Below the pieces are notes generated by a model that did not search any database, was not told where the DNA came from, and worked only from the letters and a program-made list of their open reading frames with translations. The translations under genes were made by a program, and so were the position numbers. Shown here piece after piece: positions 1 through 7,251 of a stretch of DNA of 22,326 nucleotides (the first letter of the stretch is position 1; every line of letters starts with the position of its first letter). Origin of the DNA: Gemmatimonadota bacterium (GTDB taxonomy: Bacteria > Gemmatimonadota > Gemmatimonadetes > Gemmatimonadales > GWC2-71-9); NCBI GenBank assembly GCA_003220855.1, contig QHTP01000168.1:1-22326 (forward strand). Direction: 5' to 3'.

Positions 1-1
1 C

Positions 2-271
2 ACGGGATCGCTCTACCGCCGCTATTTCGGGCAGCCCGAGCGCACCAAACTGGGCGGCGGCCCCCTCCGGGGAACGGGCCGCTGGGTCCTGGGCGCCGGC
101 TTCGACCACCCCGTATCGCAGGAGGCGAAAACGGCCGCCTGGCTCGTGGGGGGTGACACGCTCCGGCTCGGGACGCCGTTCGTCCCCGACGCCGACAGCC
201 TGGAGTTCCGGCGCGTAGCGCGCGACGCCCCGGACCCGACCACGGTGCTCGAAGTCGTGACGCCACGGTGA
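2..271 (+). CDS. C-terminal fragment of an unknown protein (5' end outside the window)
   Basis: An open frame runs from the window edge to a TGA at 269-271 and encodes about 89 residues. The fragment is rich in Gly, Pro and Arg, begins with a Tyr/Arg-rich stretch (SLYRRYFGQPERTK) and ends EVVTPR. It has no recognisable motif, membrane segment or signal in the visible part, so I do not assign a function. Its stop overlaps the GTG start of the following lipoprotein gene (GTGA at 268-271). That suggests it is the upstream member of the same translationally coupled operon. Codon use matches the neighbours. The overlap and the clean open frame are the main reasons for treating it as real. Confidence 0.55.
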   Translation, partial: TGSLYRRYFGQPERTKLGGGPLRGTGRWVLGAGFDHPVSQEAKTAAWLVGGDTLRLGTPFVPDADSLEFRRVARDAPDPTTVLEVVTPR

Positions 272-810
272 CGCCCGCCCAGCCGAGTACGCTGTTGCGC
301 GCGACGCTATTCAACGTGACGTCGTTCCTCGTGACGTCGTTAGTTGCGTGCAGCGGCCGCGATCGGACCCACTCGCCCACCTGCGGCATGGCACAGCTCA
401 TCGGGCCCTCGCTCATCCAGGATCAGCTGCGGCTGCAACCCTTCATCCTCACCGAACCCCCGCGGGGGTTGCCCGGCTCGCTCCCAGCCCGCGTCGCCGG
501 CAACGCGCAGCAGAGCATGGTCGCCATCACCTACAGCGGGCCACGCCTCGCCATGGCGTATCAGGGCCCGAATTTCCCTCCCTACCCGTCCGACACCACC
601 GTCTACGCGCTGCTCGTCGTGGACGACTCGAGCCAGCGCGCGCAGGGCGTGCTCCTGTACGAGGGAGTACGACCTCCGAAGTCGTACCCACAGCTGGGCA
701 CGGTGAGTGGAGGCGACAAGACCATCCCGCTGTACGGTGTGCGGGTGGACTGGCGCGGCGTCTCCAACGCGCATTGCCCGCTCCTGGGCTCCCCCACTTC
801 GACGCCGTGA
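268..810 (+). CDS. Putative secreted lipoprotein, function unknown
   Basis: The 180-residue product starts at GTG 268, which overlaps the previous stop in a GTGA. The N-terminus has one Arg (R11), then a hydrophobic stretch of about 15 residues ending LVAC. That is a good lipobox, so the mature protein would begin at the Cys near residue 28 (CSGRD) and be lipid-anchored. The rest has no domain I recognise. It contains a beta-rich region (MVAITYSGPRLAMAYQG, then YALLVVDD) and ends with a short Pro/Ser/Thr tail. The signal-peptide codons lie in three imperfect 15-bp direct repeats (300-344). It overlaps the next gene start by GTGA at 807-810. Lipoprotein export is well supported; the function is unknown. 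Confidence 0.7.
   Translation: MTPAQPSTLLRATLFNVTSFLVTSLVACSGRDRTHSPTCGMAQLIGPSLIQDQLRLQPFILTEPPRGLPGSLPARVAGNAQQSMVAITYSGPRLAMAYQGPNFPPYPSDTTVYALLVVDDSSQRAQGVLLYEGVRPPKSYPQLGTVSGGDKTIPLYGVRVDWRGVSNAHCPLLGSPTSTP
300..344 (+). repeat. Three imperfect 15-bp direct repeats inside the lipoprotein signal peptide
   Basis: Units lie at 300-314, 315-329 and 330-344. They begin CGCGACG, CGTGACG and CGTGACG; the last two match over 12 bp (CGTGACGTCGTT at 315-326 and 330-341). The period is 15 bp, five codons, so the signal-peptide sequence repeats as xVTSF/LVTSL. A similar CGYGACG-cored triplet with period 13 occurs at 17897-17935. Confidence 0.6.
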
Positions 811-1496
811 CCAAGGTCGTCGCGGTGAGCGCGACGCGCCGGACCGACGGCGGTCGGGAGCGCGTCGCCCTCAACATCGCGTACGTGCGCGCCCTCACGC
901 GCGCCGGCCTCGTGCCCCTCCTCGTGCCGCCGGTCCTCGACCCCGACGCCGCGTGCGCCGCACTCGACCGGGTGCAGGGGCTGGTGCTCACGGGGGGCGA
1001 GGACGTCGAGCCGTCCCGCTATGGTGCGGCCCCGCACCCCAAGCTCGGCGAAACCGACCCCGCCCGCGATGCCGTCGAGCTGGCGCTCATCGCCGGCGCG
1101 GAGCGCCGCCGCCTTCCCGTCCTCGCCATCTGCCGCGGCATCCAGATCCTGAACGTGGCCCTGGGTGGCACGCTCTATCAGGACCTGGCGAGCGAGCGCG
1201 GGGGGGGCCCGATCGATCACGCCGACACCGCCGCCCGCCATGCGCTGCGCGTCGAGCCGGAGAGCCTGCTCCATCACACCCTCGGGACTCTTGGAGCGAA
1301 GGTCAACAGCCGCCACCATCAGGCGATCCGTGAGCTGGCCCCGGCGCTGCGCGCGACGGCGTGGGCGGAGGACGGCGTCATCGAGGGCGTCGAACGTGCG
1401 GGTGGCGCGGCGCCGTGGACGCTCGCCGTCCAGTGGCATCCGGAAGACGACACGGAGGACGCGCTGTTCCGCGGCTTCGCGGAGGCCGTCGGGTGA
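807..1496 (+). CDS. Peptidase C26 / gamma-glutamyl-GABA hydrolase family (class I glutamine amidotransferase fold)
   Basis: The 229-residue product starts at GTG 807, in a GTGA overlap with the lipoprotein stop. The open frame extends further upstream, but that part is antisense-like filler. The family hydrolyses gamma-glutamyl amide bonds in the cytoplasm. Visible motifs are the oxyanion region LTGGEDVEPSRYG (about residues 61-73), the nucleophile elbow LAICRGIQ with Cys109, the conserved NSRHHQ (about 167-172), and the catalytic His-Glu pair QWHPE (His211, Glu213). Length is typical for the family (about 230-255). PuuD hydrolyses gamma-glutamyl-GABA in putrescine breakdown, but no other putrescine gene is visible here, so the natural substrate is uncertain. 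The gene ends in a GTGA overlap with the SCP2-like gene. Confidence 0.88.
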   Translation: MTKVVAVSATRRTDGGRERVALNIAYVRALTRAGLVPLLVPPVLDPDAACAALDRVQGLVLTGGEDVEPSRYGAAPHPKLGETDPARDAVELALIAGAERRRLPVLAICRGIQILNVALGGTLYQDLASERGGGPIDHADTAARHALRVEPESLLHHTLGTLGAKVNSRHHQAIRELAPALRATAWAEDGVIEGVERAGGAAPWTLAVQWHPEDDTEDALFRGFAEAVG

Positions 1497-1915
1497 GCGT
1501 CGCGTTCCCGTCCGCCGAATGGGTGAGCGCCTACGGCGCCGCGATCAACGCGAGCGACGGCTATCGGGCCGCCTCGCTCGAATGGACGCACGGCGCCGTG
1601 GCCCTGGTGGTGAACCCCCAGCCGGAGATCGGGATCAACGAGGCGGTCGGGATCTGGCTCGATCTCGACCGCGGCACGTGCCGGGAGGCGAAGGTCGTGT
1701 CGCAGGGCGAAGCGGAGCGGGCGGCGTTCGTGATCGCGGGCGACTATGCGCAGTGGAAGCGCGTGATCCGCAAGGAGCTGGGTCCCATTGCCGGGATCAT
1801 GCAGCGCAAGCTCACGCTCAAGGGCTCGCTGCCCATCGTGGTGCGGTTCGTGAAATCGGCCGAGCAGCTCGTGGAGGCGGCGACGACACTGTCGACGAAA
1901 TTCCTGGACGAATGA
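1493..1915 (+). CDS. SCP2-like sterol/lipid-binding domain protein
   Basis: The product is 140 residues from GTG 1493, overlapping the previous stop by 4 bp. The size and pattern fit the small bacterial SCP2-like fold that binds lipids or other hydrophobic ligands. These include an early Trp-containing helix, a beta-rich middle with GIWLDLDRG, then FVIAGDYAQWKRVIRKEL and a C-terminal KLTLKGSLPIVVRF followed by an amphipathic helix. There is no signal peptide, so it is probably cytoplasmic. It is the last gene of the coupled plus-strand operon; a repeat hairpin follows immediately (1918-1990). The family call rests on the overall pattern rather than on catalytic residues, and the ligand is unknown. 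Confidence 0.72.
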   Translation: MSVAFPSAEWVSAYGAAINASDGYRAASLEWTHGAVALVVNPQPEIGINEAVGIWLDLDRGTCREAKVVSQGEAERAAFVIAGDYAQWKRVIRKELGPIAGIMQRKLTLKGSLPIVVRFVKSAEQLVEAATTLSTKFLDE

Positions 1916-1917
1916 CG

Positions 1918-1990
1918 GACGGCCGGACAGGCGGTCCGGCGGACGGAAGTGCGCGCCTGTCCGACCGTCCGCCGGTCCGCCCATCCGCCC
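1918..1990. repeat. Inverted pair of four-unit octamer arrays between two convergent genes (possible bidirectional terminator)
   Basis: The left arm, 1918-1949, holds four 8-bp units: GACGGCCG, GACAGGCG, GTCCGGCG, GACGGAAG. The right arm, 1959-1990, holds four inverted units: GTCCGACC, GTCCGCCG, GTCCGCCC, ATCCGCCC. The arms can pair over a 9-nt loop. The element fills the whole gap between the plus-strand stop (1915) and the minus-strand stop (1990-1992). There is no U-tract on either strand, so it is not a canonical intrinsic terminator. The same octamer family recurs at 19289-19365 and 21799-21838. Confidence 0.75.
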
Positions 1991-2697
1991 TACAGATTGC
2001 GCAGTATCTTGTCGGGAGTCGACACGTTGCGGAAGAACACGCGGTCGCTCAGGCGGTTGAACGCGACCCGCAGCGTGGGGAACCGTTCCGCCGCGCTGCG
2101 GTAGATGCTGGCGACGCCGAACCGCTCGGCCAGGCGGTGCTCCGAGGCGAGCCGATACCCCTGCCGGCCCACCTCGTCGTAGTACGGCAGGTCGGGCCCG
2201 CCCTTGCGGGTGCGCCGGGCTTCGATGTAATCCGGGAACAGCCCCGCGAACCAGAGGCTGTAATTGCCGAGATGCACGCGCAACAGCAGTCCCCGCTCTC
2301 CGGTGTCGTCCAGTCCGGTGAGGTCCTCCACGATGTCGACGAGATAGCTGTAGCTCTCGTCGTCGGCCCGACGGATGCGCGTGTGCCGGTCGTGATCGCC
2401 GAACTCGAGCAACAGCGCGGCCAGGTAGTCCGCGAGCTCACGGTCGTCGACGGCCGCGGCGCGCAGCGTGTGTCGCACGGCGACGTAGGCGAACAGGGGC
2501 GGCGACGGGACGGCGAGCGTGCGCACGGCCAGCAACGCCTCGAGCAGACCGGGCTCGTCGAGCAGCGGGTCGGGGCCCTGCTCGAGCAGCACCTGCTCGT
2601 AGCGGGCGCGCCGCCCCGCGTCGCCCCGCGCCAGCGCGAGCGCGACCAGCCGGAAGTCCTGTATCCGCAAGCGACCGCGGACGTTGGCCAGGATCAT
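1990..2697 (-). CDS. Conserved-looking protein of unknown function
   Basis: The product is 235 residues from ATG 2697 on the minus strand. I chose this start because a strong GGGAGG ribosome site lies 7 nt upstream; the longer open frame to 2844 is unlikely. The protein looks soluble and mostly helical. It has acidic and basic stretches, a central segment DDESYSYLVDIVEDLTGLDD, an aromatic HLGNYSLWFAGLFPDYIE, and a C-terminal region with many Arg (RLSDRVFFRNVSTPDKILRNL). I see no signal peptide, membrane helix or catalytic motif that I recognise. It is divergent from the histidine kinase with overlapping start codons, so joint regulation is possible. Function is not assigned. Confidence 0.72.
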   Translation of the reverse strand: MILANVRGRLRIQDFRLVALALARGDAGRRARYEQVLLEQGPDPLLDEPGLLEALLAVRTLAVPSPPLFAYVAVRHTLRAAAVDDRELADYLAALLLEFGDHDRHTRIRRADDESYSYLVDIVEDLTGLDDTGERGLLLRVHLGNYSLWFAGLFPDYIEARRTRKGGPDLPYYDEVGRQGYRLASEHRLAERFGVASIYRSAAERFPTLRVAFNRLSDRVFFRNVSTPDKILRNL

Positions 2698-4645
2698 GCC
2701 CAAGCCTCCCTCTAGGGCTGCTACCCCACGCCCCGGCGTCGAGTTGCTGGCGCGCCTCACGATGCTCGCCCAGGAGCTCGCTGGAGCGTTCCGGCCCGCC
2801 AGCGTGATCGACCTGGTGGCGCGGGCCCTCGCCGAGCTGCTCAAACCCGACCGCCTCTCGGTCGTTCTACTAGACGCGGAATCGAACCGGCTCGCCGTGA
2901 CCTACGACACGAACGCCGCGCCGGCGCGGACCGACGACCCCCTGCTGCAGCTCGCCCTGCGGCGCGGACCCCTCGCGTTCCCGCGGGATGTCCGCGAGGA
3001 GGCCCGCCGCCGCGGGGCCGAGCTCGGCGGCGACGCGCCCGGCTCGTGGATCGGGGCGCCACTCATCGCCGCCGGCCGGACGATGGGAGCCGTCTCGGTG
3101 TCGAGCGACCGCCCGGGGGCGCTCGGCAAGGCCGAGCTGACCCTCGTGTCGCTGGTGCTCGCCCAGGGCGCCATCGCGCTCGAGAACGCGCGCCTGGTCG
3201 AGCTGCTGTCGTCCGCCAAGCGCGAGTGGGAGAAGACCGTGGACGCCATCTCCCAGGCGATCTGCATCGTGGACGCGCTCGGCACGGTGCGTCGCGCCAA
3301 CCGCGTGTTCGCCGAGCTGATCCAAACGCCCGTCACGGCGATTCCGGGCCGCCCCTGGCTCGGGCTCCTGCCGCCGGCGTGGTCCGACCCCGTCGCGCGG
3401 GCCATCGCCGAGCCGGCCGCGACCTCGGTCGAGATCCGCGCGGGCGAACGGGCGCTGCTCCTCACCACCATCCCGATGGCCGAACCCGGCTCCGCCGTGC
3501 TGGTGTTCGAGGACCAGACGGACCGGCGGCGGCTGCAAGAGCAGCTCATACAGTCTGAGAAAATGTCGGCGATCGGTCAACTCATCGCGGGCATTGCGCA
3601 TGACCTGAACAACCCCCTCGCATCCGTCGTGGGGTTCAGCGACTTCCTGGCCGAAGCAGGGGTGCCGGCGTCCCTGGAGGAGCCGCTCCAGGTGATCCGT
3701 CAGGAGGCGGAGCGGGCGGCGACCATCGTCAAGAACCTGCTGTCGTTCGCCCGCAGCCAGGAGGGCGAGCGGGCGCGGCAGCCGATCCAGCAGCTGCTGG
3801 ACTCCACCCTGGTGCTGCTCCGCAACCAGCTGATGGCGCACAAGGTCGAGGCGACCCTGGACGTGGAGCCCGGCCTCCCCGAGGTCGAGGTCAACGCCAA
3901 CCAGATCAAGCAGGTGTTCGTGAACCTGATCAACAACGCCTGCCAGGCGATCGCGAGCGACGCCCCCTCCGGCCGGATCTGGATCACGGCCAGGCGCGTG
4001 CAGGACCTCATCGCCGTGAGCGTGACCGACTCGGGACCCGGGATTCCCGAAGACGTCGCCGCCCGGGTGTTCGAGCCGTTCTTCACGACCAAGCCGGAGG
4101 GCGAGGGGACCGGGCTCGGGCTGTCGATCTGCCAGGGCATTCTGAAGGAGCATGGGGGTCGCATCAGCCTGGAGAGCCGTCCGGGCAGCGGAGCGACGTT
4201 CACGGTCGAGCTGCCGGTCGGCGTCCCGGCGGCGCGGGCAGAGCCGGCGCCGGCACCGCGCGGCGAATCGAAGCCGTTGAACATCCTGGTGGTGGACGAC
4301 GAGCCGCACATCCTCCACTACATGCGCGCCACACTCGAGAGCTGGGGCCACACCGTCGAGGTGGCGAGCGACGGCGCTTACGCGCTCGAGCGCGCGCTGG
4401 CCGGTCCCTTCGACGTCATCATCTGCGACCTGCGGATGCCGCACCTCTCCGGGCGCGACATGTACATGAAGCTCGCGCGCCAGGATCCGCGCGTCGCCGA
4501 GCGCATCATCTTCGCGACCGGCGACACGGTGCGCGGCGACACGCTGCAATTCCTCGACGGGCTGGGTCGACCCTACCTCCACAAGCCGTTCACCCTGGCC
4601 GAGCTGCGCGCCGCGCTCGGCCATGCCGCGAAGCAGCCGGTCTGA
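2696..4645 (+). CDS. Hybrid sensor histidine kinase (GAF-PAS-HisKA-HATPase-REC)
   Basis: The product is about 649 residues. No transmembrane segment is visible, so it is a cytoplasmic sensor. Residues about 15-170 look like a GAF domain (KPDRLSVVLLDAESNRL; LALRRGPLAF; SWIGAPLIAAGRTMGAVSV). Residues about 175-280 form a PAS-like domain. The HisKA H-box is GIAHDLNNPLASVVGF with phospho-acceptor His302. The ATPase has the N-box NQIKQVFVNLINNACQAI, G1 DSGPGIP, F-box FEPFFTTK and G2 GTGLGLSI. After an Ala/Pro linker, a receiver domain begins NILVVDDEPH, with phospho-Asp578 (ICDLRMP) and Lys630 (LHKPF). The H-box type resembles NtrB-like kinases. The start is uncertain: ATG 2696 overlaps the divergent start; TTG 2684, TTG 2744 and ATG 2762 are in frame, and none has a strong ribosome site. 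No output regulator is adjacent. Confidence 0.92.
   Translation: MPKPPSRAATPRPGVELLARLTMLAQELAGAFRPASVIDLVARALAELLKPDRLSVVLLDAESNRLAVTYDTNAAPARTDDPLLQLALRRGPLAFPRDVREEARRRGAELGGDAPGSWIGAPLIAAGRTMGAVSVSSDRPGALGKAELTLVSLVLAQGAIALENARLVELLSSAKREWEKTVDAISQAICIVDALGTVRRANRVFAELIQTPVTAIPGRPWLGLLPPAWSDPVARAIAEPAATSVEIRAGERALLLTTIPMAEPGSAVLVFEDQTDRRRLQEQLIQSEKMSAIGQLIAGIAHDLNNPLASVVGFSDFLAEAGVPASLEEPLQVIRQEAERAATIVKNLLSFARSQEGERARQPIQQLLDSTLVLLRNQLMAHKVEATLDVEPGLPEVEVNANQIKQVFVNLINNACQAIASDAPSGRIWITARRVQDLIAVSVTDSGPGIPEDVAARVFEPFFTTKPEGEGTGLGLSICQGILKEHGGRISLESRPGSGATFTVELPVGVPAARAEPAPAPRGESKPLNILVVDDEPHILHYMRATLESWGHTVEVASDGAYALERALAGPFDVIICDLRMPHLSGRDMYMKLARQDPRVAERIIFATGDTVRGDTLQFLDGLGRPYLHKPFTLAELRAALGHAAKQPV
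2705..2710 (-). promoter_or_regulatory. Shine-Dalgarno of the minus-strand gene starting at 2697
   Basis: GGGAGG on the minus strand, 7 nt upstream of ATG 2697. It decides the start of the unknown protein and lies within the first codons of the divergent kinase reading frame. Confidence 0.65.
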
Positions 4646-4651
4646 GCGGAC

Positions 4652-5704
4652 GTGCGCATCCTGCACGTCGACTCGGGTCGGGAGTACCGAGGCGGTCAAA
4701 ACCAGGTCCGGCTCCTCACGCGGGACCTCGCCCGGGCGGAAGGGCTGGAGCAGCGGCTCGTGACCCAGCGTCGCAGCGAGCTCGCGCGCCGGGTCGCGGA
4801 GCATGGGGCGACCGTCCGGGAAGTGCCCTGGGGGCCCTCGCTCGACCCCCGCGCCCTGTGGCGACTGTATCTCGAAGCGGCCGACTTCGCGCCCGATCTC
4901 CTACACGCGCACGATAGTCATGCGCTGCAGCTCGCGTACTGGATGCGCCGCCTGTCCGGAGGAGGCCCCGGCGACCCGGCGCTCGTCGCGACGCGGCGGG
5001 TGGACTTCCACCTGCGTCGGGGAAGCGTCTGGCGTCGGGTGGATCACGTGATCGCGATCTCCGAGGCGGTGCGGGCGGTGCTCGTCGCGGACGGGATCGG
5101 AGCCCGCGACATCACGGTAGTCGCATCCGGCATCGATCCCGACGAGGTGCGACGCGCCGCCCGCACGCCCCTCAACGTGCGCGCCCGCCTCGGCCTGTCG
5201 CCGGACACGCCCCTCGCCGCCAACGTCGCCGCCCTGGTCGGCCACAAGGACCAGCACACCCTGATCCGGGCCGCCCACGCGGCACGAGCGGCCCGCGCCG
5301 ATCTCCATTGGGTCATCGCTGGTGAGGGCGAGTTGCGGGGCTCTCTCGCGGCGGCGCTCGCGCGCCTCGGCCTCGCGGACCGCGTGCACCTACTGGGGCA
5401 CGTGCCCGAAGCGGACGCGCTCATCGCGGAGGCCGACGTGCTCGTGATGTCGTCGAAGGAGGAGGGGTTAGGAAGCGTCGTGCTGCACGCGCTGGCGCTC
5501 GGCACGCCGGTGGTCGCCACGCGTGCCGGCGGCCTGCCGGAGATGGTACCCGAGCGCTGGCTCGTCCCCGTGGGCGACGCCGACGCCCTCGCCCGCAAGG
5601 TCGTCGAGGCTCTGGACCACCCGTCCCCCGTTCCCCTTCCCTCGCAGTTCACCGCCCCCGCGATGGCCGCCGGCGTCTTGGCCGTGTATCGCTCGCTCGT
5701 CTAG
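4652..5704 (+). CDS. GT4-family (GT-B fold) glycosyltransferase
   Basis: The product is 350 residues from GTG 4652, only 6 nt after the kinase stop. The N-terminal Rossmann half begins MRILHVDSGREYRGGQNQV, with the Gly-rich acceptor-side loop common in GT4 enzymes. The middle shows HAHDSHALQLAYW and HVIAISEAVR. The C-terminal half has the donor-binding signature: VIAGEGELRGSL, HLLGHVPEADALIAEADVLVMSSKEEGLGSVVLHALALGTPVVAT. In the usual E-x7-E motif the first Glu is present (EGLG) but the second position is His (LHAL). Other GT4 members also vary there. It probably transfers a nucleotide-activated sugar in cell-envelope glycan or glycolipid synthesis; donor and acceptor cannot be read. The following GT2 gene supports an envelope role. 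Confidence 0.87.
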   Translation: MRILHVDSGREYRGGQNQVRLLTRDLARAEGLEQRLVTQRRSELARRVAEHGATVREVPWGPSLDPRALWRLYLEAADFAPDLLHAHDSHALQLAYWMRRLSGGGPGDPALVATRRVDFHLRRGSVWRRVDHVIAISEAVRAVLVADGIGARDITVVASGIDPDEVRRAARTPLNVRARLGLSPDTPLAANVAALVGHKDQHTLIRAAHAARAARADLHWVIAGEGELRGSLAAALARLGLADRVHLLGHVPEADALIAEADVLVMSSKEEGLGSVVLHALALGTPVVATRAGGLPEMVPERWLVPVGDADALARKVVEALDHPSPVPLPSQFTAPAMAAGVLAVYRSLV

Positions 5705-5707
5705 ATT
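5702..5707 (+). promoter_or_regulatory. Putative -10 element (TAGATT) of the GT2-DUF3108 gene
   Basis: TAGATT overlaps the stop codon of the preceding gene. Exactly 8 nt separate it from ATG 5716, and there is no Shine-Dalgarno. TTGGCC about 18 nt upstream could be a weak -35. The same context, GTCTAGATTG, precedes the M20 gene on the other strand at the same distance. Confidence 0.5.
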
Positions 5708-5715
5708 GCAGGGCT

Positions 5716-7251
5716 ATGATCTACGTCTGCGTCCCGGTCCACAACGAAGCCCGCACGGCGGGGCTGGTGCTCTGGAAGGTGCGCCAGGTGTTCACGGCGT
5801 TCCCACGCGAATATCAGCTGCTGGTGCTGGACGACGCCTCGACGGACGAGACGCGCAACGTCCTCGCGTCCTACGCCAAGGTGCTGCCGATGACCGTGGT
5901 GACGCACCGGACGCGCGAGGGCTACGCGAGGAGCCTGGAGGAGCTGCTGCGTCTCGCGCTGCAGCGCACCGACCGGCCCAAGCGCGACTGCGCCATCACG
6001 CTGCACGCCGACTTCGCCCACTCCCCTGAGAGCATGGAGGACATGGTGAAGCGGCTCGAGTCGGGGGCCGACCTCGTCGTCGTCGAGCAGGTGGAGCAGC
6101 GGGGGCAGGCGTCGCGGGCGCTCCGGTTGGCGCGTCATTGGGCCCCGCGGTTGCTCCGGCTCCCGGGGCTGCGCGACACGATGTCGGGCTTTGTCGCGCT
6201 GCGACTGATCGTGCTGCGACAGGCGCTGCGGAGCGACGGCACGCGGCTGCTTCTCACCGATGGCTGGTGCGCCAGCGCGGAGCTCCTCGCCCGGCTTACC
6301 CGCCATGCCCGCCGCGTCGACACCGTGCCCGCGGCCGTCCGCTACGACCTGGTGCAGCGGCCATCGCGGGTGAGGCCGTGGCGCCAGCTGCTCCAGGCAT
6401 GGCGGGCGCGTGCGATCATCCGCGCCGCCCACACCGCGGTCGCCGTGCTGGTGATCGCCACCTCGCTCCGCGCCCAGTCGGATACGGGTCGCACCGACTC
6501 GACGCGCGCCGCCCCCGCGGCGTCAGCGTCGCTGACGGCGACCGCGACGACTCCCGCCCCTCCCCCCACGGCGGTGCCGTTTGCCGTGGGCGAGCGGCTG
6601 GTGTACGGGGCGCGGTATGGGCCGTTCAGCGTCGGGACGGCCACCATGGAAGTCGCGGGTGTCGATACGATCCGCGGGGTGGAGGCGGTGCATTTCCGGT
6701 TCCTGATCGACGGTGGCGCGCTGTGGTACCACATTCATCAGAACCTCGAGTCGTGGGTGGGGCGCCGCGACTTCCGATCGCGCCGGTTCCTGAATCAGAC
6801 CGAAGAGAAGGGCAAGGCGTGGGAGCGGAAGTTCGAGATCTACCCCGACTCCGGGATCTACCGCGAGGCGGGGCGCGACAGCGCGGCGCCCACGGTCGCC
6901 GAGCCGCTCGACGACGCCGCGTTTCTCTACTGGATCCGCACCGTGCCGCTCGAGATCGGCAAGCGCTACGAGTACCGGCGCTACTTCCGACCCGAGCGCA
7001 ATCCCGTCATCGTCGAGGTGCTGAAGCGCGAGCGCGTGGGCGTCGCAGGCAGGAAATGGGACGCGATCGTGATCCGTCCGCGCATCCCGAACGGCGGCGG
7101 CATCTTCGCCGAGAAGGCCGACGCCCGGATGTGGCTCTCCGACGAGCAGCCGGGGGGGCGCATCATGCTCGCACTGCAGTCCAACTTCTCATTCGGTCAG
7201 GTGACGCTGAAGCTCAAGGAGTACTCCGCCCCCCCCGCCGAGCACCCATGA
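5716..7251 (+). CDS. GT2-family glycosyltransferase fused in frame to a secreted DUF3108 domain
   Basis: One open frame encodes 511 residues. Residues 1 to about 225 are a GT2 (GT-A fold) glycosyltransferase: MIYVCVPVHNEARTAG, LLVLDDASTDETRN, the DxD-like LHADFAHSPESMEDM, and RLPGLRDTMSGFVALR. Residues about 226-254 are a basic stretch followed by a 12-residue hydrophobic core (TAVAVLVIATSL) and RAQS, which looks like a signal peptide or short anchor. A Ser/Thr/Ala/Pro linker follows (about 255-287). The rest resembles DUF3108: FAVGERLVYGARYGPFSVG, a beta-rich body, and FGQVTLKLKEY near the end. The layout places GT2 in the cytoplasm and DUF3108 outside. An internal GTG at 6370 (codon 219) could start a separate DUF3108 precursor. 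The stop overlaps the next start as ATGA. Confidence 0.82.
   Translation: MIYVCVPVHNEARTAGLVLWKVRQVFTAFPREYQLLVLDDASTDETRNVLASYAKVLPMTVVTHRTREGYARSLEELLRLALQRTDRPKRDCAITLHADFAHSPESMEDMVKRLESGADLVVVEQVEQRGQASRALRLARHWAPRLLRLPGLRDTMSGFVALRLIVLRQALRSDGTRLLLTDGWCASAELLARLTRHARRVDTVPAAVRYDLVQRPSRVRPWRQLLQAWRARAIIRAAHTAVAVLVIATSLRAQSDTGRTDSTRAAPAASASLTATATTPAPPPTAVPFAVGERLVYGARYGPFSVGTATMEVAGVDTIRGVEAVHFRFLIDGGALWYHIHQNLESWVGRRDFRSRRFLNQTEEKGKAWERKFEIYPDSGIYREAGRDSAAPTVAEPLDDAAFLYWIRTVPLEIGKRYEYRRYFRPERNPVIVEVLKRERVGVAGRKWDAIVIRPRIPNGGGIFAEKADARMWLSDEQPGGRIMLALQSNFSFGQVTLKLKEYSAPPAEHP

Noticed and set aside
348..806. Upstream extension of the peptidase C26 frame
   Set aside because: This part overlaps the lipoprotein gene completely and reads as Arg/His/Pro-rich filler. 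The family domain begins at GTG 807.
2870..4804. A 644-codon minus-strand open frame under the histidine kinase
   Set aside because: It is the shadow of the kinase, which has all catalytic motifs in order; the antisense product shows no domain.
5453..5490. GT4 enzyme inactive because the second Glu of E-x7-E is His
   Set aside because: That position varies in active GT4 members, so the substitution alone is weak evidence of lost activity.
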